DNA of 52,302 nt from Desulfobacteraceae bacterium (GTDB taxonomy: Bacteria; Desulfobacterota; Desulfobacteria; Desulfobacterales; SG8-13), in assembly GCA_029287875.1 (NCBI GenBank), contig JARFQH010000101.1:1-52302 (forward strand). The letters run 5' to 3'. Every line of letters starts with the position of its first letter. Position 1 is the stretch's first letter. The translations under genes were made by a program, and so were the position numbers. The notes under the pieces are model-generated. The model was not told the origin of the DNA. It saw only the letters and a list, made by a program, of their open reading frames with translations, and ran no database searches. Shown one piece after another: positions 49,887 through 52,302 of the stretch.

Positions 49887-51254
49887 TTGGATTTCACCCC
49901 GCTCTTTCATCCCAAAACCATCGCCGTACTGGGCGTGTCGCTGACCAATGACCGCCACCCGGCCAATGTCATCTACAACAAAATTCACTTGCGGTATCCC
50001 GTGAAAGTCTACCCGGTCAATCCCCGCGGCGGGCAGTTCCAGAGGGACAGGGTCTACGCCGACATCGCCGATATCCCGGCCCGCATCGACCTGGCGGTGG
50101 TCGCGGCCCGTGCCGAATTCGTGCCGGATATCCTCGAGCGCTGCATCAAAAGCGATGTCGGCGGGGCCGTGATCATTTCGGGCGGATTTGCCGAAAGCGG
50201 GCGGGCAGATCTGCAGGAGCGACTGGTCACCCTGGCACGGACAGCTGACTTTCCCTTCATTGGGCCCAACTGCCTGGGGATCTACGCACCGACCCGCTTC
50301 GACACTTTCTTCCTGCCCGGAGAGCGCCTGGTGCGTCCCGATCCCGGACCGGTCGCCATCGTCAGCCAGAGCGGCGGTGTGCTGGTGGATCAGATGGTCA
50401 AGTTCGCCGATCAGGGGGTCGGGCTGTCTCTGGCGGTGAGCATCGGCAACAAGGCCCTTATCCGTGAGCTGGACATGCTGGCTTACCTGTCCGAAGATCC
50501 CACGACCCGCGTGATTGCCTTCTACGTGGAGGGCTTTGACAAAAATGAGGGCCGGCGTTTCGTCCAGGCTGCCGCAAGCGTTCCCAAACCGATCATCGTG
50601 CTCAAGTCCGGCAAAAGCATCGAGGGCCGGCGAGCGGCCTCCAGCCACACCGCCTCCCTGGCCGGCGACCACAGAGTCTTCTCCTCCGTCCTGGCCCAGC
50701 ACGGTATCGTGGAAGCCGAAAACGAGTTCGAGATGGTGTCTTTCTGCGAGTCCCTCAGCTGTTACCGCCAGAAGATCCAGGGTCGGGTCGGCATCATCAC
50801 CGTCAGCGGTGGGCACGGTGTTCTCGTCACCGATATCTGCGCCGCCAGGGGACTGGCCGTTCCTCAACTGTCCAAAGATACCCGGCACAAGATACTGGAG
50901 AACCTGTCTGCGAGCGTTCAGGGGATCGCCTCCCTCGAAAACCCCGTCGATTTGACCGGCAGTGCCCGGGATGATGATTTTGTCGCTGCCGCCAACGGAC
51001 TAAGTCAGGCTTCGGAGGTCGATTGCGTGATCTTGCTGCTACTGCCTTACTCTCCCGGGATCAGCTCTGATCTCGGGGCGCGGTTGAGCCACGTGTTCCG
51101 GCGCGAGGACAAACCACTGGTGGCTTACGTGCCCCATCAGGAAAAATACCGGATGTTGATCGAGGGCTTTGAACTGAACAACGTCCCGGTCTCATCTTCC
51201 ATCGATGGCGCAGTGCTGATGATCGAGGCCCTGAGGAGGTGCCGGACATGCTGA
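49887..51254 (+). CDS. Acyl-CoA synthetase (ADP-forming) alpha-subunit, CoA-binding/ligase
   Basis: Alpha-type subunit of ADP-forming acetate/acyl-CoA synthetase (455 aa) that makes ATP from acyl-CoA. CoA-binding domain: FHPKTIAVLGVSLTNDRHPANVIYNKI and VYPVNPRGG; succinyl-CoA ligase-like flavodoxin domains: IGPNCLGIYAPTRFDTFF and VAIVSQSGGVLVDQMV. The phosphorylated histidine is likely in SSHTASLAGD. The start is TTG with GGAGG 6 nt before it. The stop overlaps the beta-subunit gene by 7 nt. Confidence 0.9.
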   Translation: MDFTPLFHPKTIAVLGVSLTNDRHPANVIYNKIHLRYPVKVYPVNPRGGQFQRDRVYADIADIPARIDLAVVAARAEFVPDILERCIKSDVGGAVIISGGFAESGRADLQERLVTLARTADFPFIGPNCLGIYAPTRFDTFFLPGERLVRPDPGPVAIVSQSGGVLVDQMVKFADQGVGLSLAVSIGNKALIRELDMLAYLSEDPTTRVIAFYVEGFDKNEGRRFVQAAASVPKPIIVLKSGKSIEGRRAASSHTASLAGDHRVFSSVLAQHGIVEAENEFEMVSFCESLSCYRQKIQGRVGIITVSGGHGVLVTDICAARGLAVPQLSKDTRHKILENLSASVQGIASLENPVDLTGSARDDDFVAAANGLSQASEVDCVILLLLPYSPGISSDLGARLSHVFRREDKPLVAYVPHQEKYRMLIEGFELNNVPVSSSIDGAVLMIEALRRCRTC

Positions 51255-51949
51255 ATCAGAATATGCGGGACATCATCCGCCGTGCCAAAAGTTACGGCTG
51301 GGTACTGGAACCGGAAGCCAAGCGGCTGCTCTCTTTGGGTGAAATTCGCGTGCCCGATTTCCGCTGGACGGCCACTCTGCCCGAAGCCCTTGCCGCGGCT
51401 GAGGACGTCGGCTACCCGTTGGTGGTCAAGATCGTCTCTCCGGCCATCGTCCATAAATCCGAGGTCAACGGCGTGGCCGTCGGCCTCGAAGATGCGGATG
51501 CATTGACCGATGTCTTTCGTGGTTTCAGCAAATTGGAGGGATTTGCCGGAGTCTTGATCGAGCCGCTGATCTCCGGAGTCGAGCTGATCATCGGTGCGAA
51601 AATCGACTACCAGTTCGGCCCGATCATATTGCTGGGCATCGGCGGCACCGGAGTGGAAATCTATCAGGACATCGCCTTGAGAATGGCCCCACTTTCGGAC
51701 AGCGATGTCTCTTCAATGGTGGAAAGCCTCAAGGGCGCTAAACTTCTAAGAGGGTATCGCGGCGCGGAGCCGATCGACATGTCGGCCTTGATACGCCTGG
51801 TTCATCATTTTTCAGTCTTGGTCATGGACCTCGCAGACCACATCGACACGATCGATCTCAACCCTGTCAAGTGCACCGGTACAACATGTGTCGTGGTCGA
51901 TGCCCGCATCATGCTGGCCGAAGCCGCCATTCCCATCGAATCGATTTGA
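51248..51949 (+). CDS. Acyl-CoA synthetase (ADP-forming) beta-subunit, ATP-grasp
   Basis: Beta-type subunit of 233 aa with an ATP-grasp (family 5) fold: PLVVKIVSPAIVHKSEVNGVAVGLEDADAL, ELIIGAKIDYQFGPIILLGIGGTGVEIYQD (each read in parts) and the end IDLNPVKCTGTTCVVVDARIML. It grasps ADP/ATP and completes the enzyme of the previous gene. The ATG at 51248 is preferred (GAGGAGG 7 nt upstream) to the GTG at 51239. The overlap with the alpha subunit implies translational coupling. Confidence 0.9.
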   Translation: MLNQNMRDIIRRAKSYGWVLEPEAKRLLSLGEIRVPDFRWTATLPEALAAAEDVGYPLVVKIVSPAIVHKSEVNGVAVGLEDADALTDVFRGFSKLEGFAGVLIEPLISGVELIIGAKIDYQFGPIILLGIGGTGVEIYQDIALRMAPLSDSDVSSMVESLKGAKLLRGYRGAEPIDMSALIRLVHHFSVLVMDLADHIDTIDLNPVKCTGTTCVVVDARIMLAEAAIPIESI

Positions 51950-52302
51950 AATAACGGCCAGCATGCTTTCCAATTCGAGTGAATTTCTATTCAAGCCGTT
52001 AACGCCACTCAGCAGCAAACGCCACTTCATGCCGCTGTCACGACGTTTTTTCTGCAGGATCTTTATGGCATTTCTATTAGAACCACTCACATTTTGGAAT
52101 AATTCCCGCCCATTCGTCTGGTTTCGGTCATAAGCGCTGATTATAATATCGAAGTCCATGAGTTGCATTAAGGTCCAGGCGTCTTTGGCCGAATTTACGG
52201 CAAACAAATCGCAATCGGTTTCCATGATTCGGGAATGAATAACGTCCCAGATGGGCTCTTCATTGTGAACCAATAGAACACGATATCCTTCGAATTTATA
52301 GG
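51812..52302 (-). CDS. Partial receiver-like protein lacking the acceptor aspartate (5' end outside window)
   Basis: The reading frame runs off the right edge of the window, so the N-terminus is missing. The visible part resembles a CheY-type receiver: YRVLLVHNEEP, DVIHSRIMETDCDLFAVNSAKDAWTLMQLMDFDIIIS and NGRELFQNV (read in parts). The Asp expected after DIIIS is Ala (DIIISAYD), so normal phosphorylation is unlikely. A nearby Asp in AYD is out of position. The C-terminal 45 residues are encoded antisense to the acyl-CoA synthetase gene and are not family-like, so the gene may be truncated or end early. Confidence 0.45.
   Translation of the reverse strand, partial: YKFEGYRVLLVHNEEPIWDVIHSRIMETDCDLFAVNSAKDAWTLMQLMDFDIIISAYDRNQTNGRELFQNVSGSNRNAIKILQKKRRDSGMKWRLLLSGVNGLNRNSLELESMLAVISNRFDGNGGFGQHDAGIDHDTCCTGALDRVEIDRVDVVCEVHDQD

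Noticed and set aside
49824..50888. A minus-strand frame of 354 codons opposite the acyl-CoA synthetase alpha gene
   Set aside because: The plus-strand gene carries CoA-binding and ligase motifs; the opposite frame has none.

Overview
The window looks like chromosomal DNA of a Gram-negative anaerobe of the Desulfobacterota (sulfate-reducer-like deltaproteobacteria). The reasons are an outer-membrane lipid (Mla) transport operon, lipoproteins, an AsmA protein, a split ADP-forming acyl-CoA synthetase, an RsmG-SpoU fusion, and intergenic GGTTCAGGGTTC-type and long palindromic repeats. This is an inference from gene content; no rRNA or tRNA is present to confirm it. I saw no CRISPR array, prophage or intact insertion sequence.

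Layout. 0.1-3.6 kb: tandem repeats, a DUF4185-like lipoprotein, YqeY and a YihY membrane protein. 3.7-10.6 kb: an M20 peptidase followed by a complete peptide ABC transporter (dppABCDF-like) in one operon. 10.7-15.2 kb (+): ankyrin, PilZ, class IV aminotransferase and AsmA genes. 15.3-19.3 kb (-): the Mla operon mlaEFDC, a SAM methyltransferase and a histone-H1-like DNA-binding protein. 19.7-25.2 kb: sodC, a class V aminotransferase, an HD hydrolase, a periplasmic cyclophilin and a large DHH-CPBP fusion behind a palindromic element. 25.2-30.4 kb (-): a tightly overlapping ybhGFSR-like export operon. 30.5-33.2 kb: a RAYT transposase remnant and an ECF sigma/anti-sigma/DUF3106 cluster. 33.5-36.1 kb (-): msrAB, a 108-bp palindrome and a UroD-like/cupin pair. 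36.7-41.7 kb: a C11 peptidase, a fasciclin protein, overlapping DUF2799 and membrane genes, and a PAS-GGDEF protein. 42.1-47.4 kb: a putative RelA/SpoT-like protein, RsmG-SpoU fusion, RluA-type pseudouridine synthase and EttA (a translation cluster). 47.7-52 kb (+): a homocysteine methyltransferase-family protein, a gamma-glutamylcyclotransferase-like protein, a flavin reductase and acyl-CoA synthetase (ADP-forming) alpha and beta subunits, then a partial receiver-like gene on the minus strand.

The most unusual points are a MlaF-like ATPase that keeps Walker A and the signature motif but has lost Walker B, the catalytic glutamate and the H-loop while staying in an intact mla operon; a DHH phosphoesterase-like domain fused to a CPBP-type membrane domain; an RsmG-SpoU rRNA methyltransferase fusion; and two long, nearly symmetrical palindromic elements in the same window as a decayed RAYT transposase. 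None of these is proven to be a new system. Each is described with a test that could refute it.
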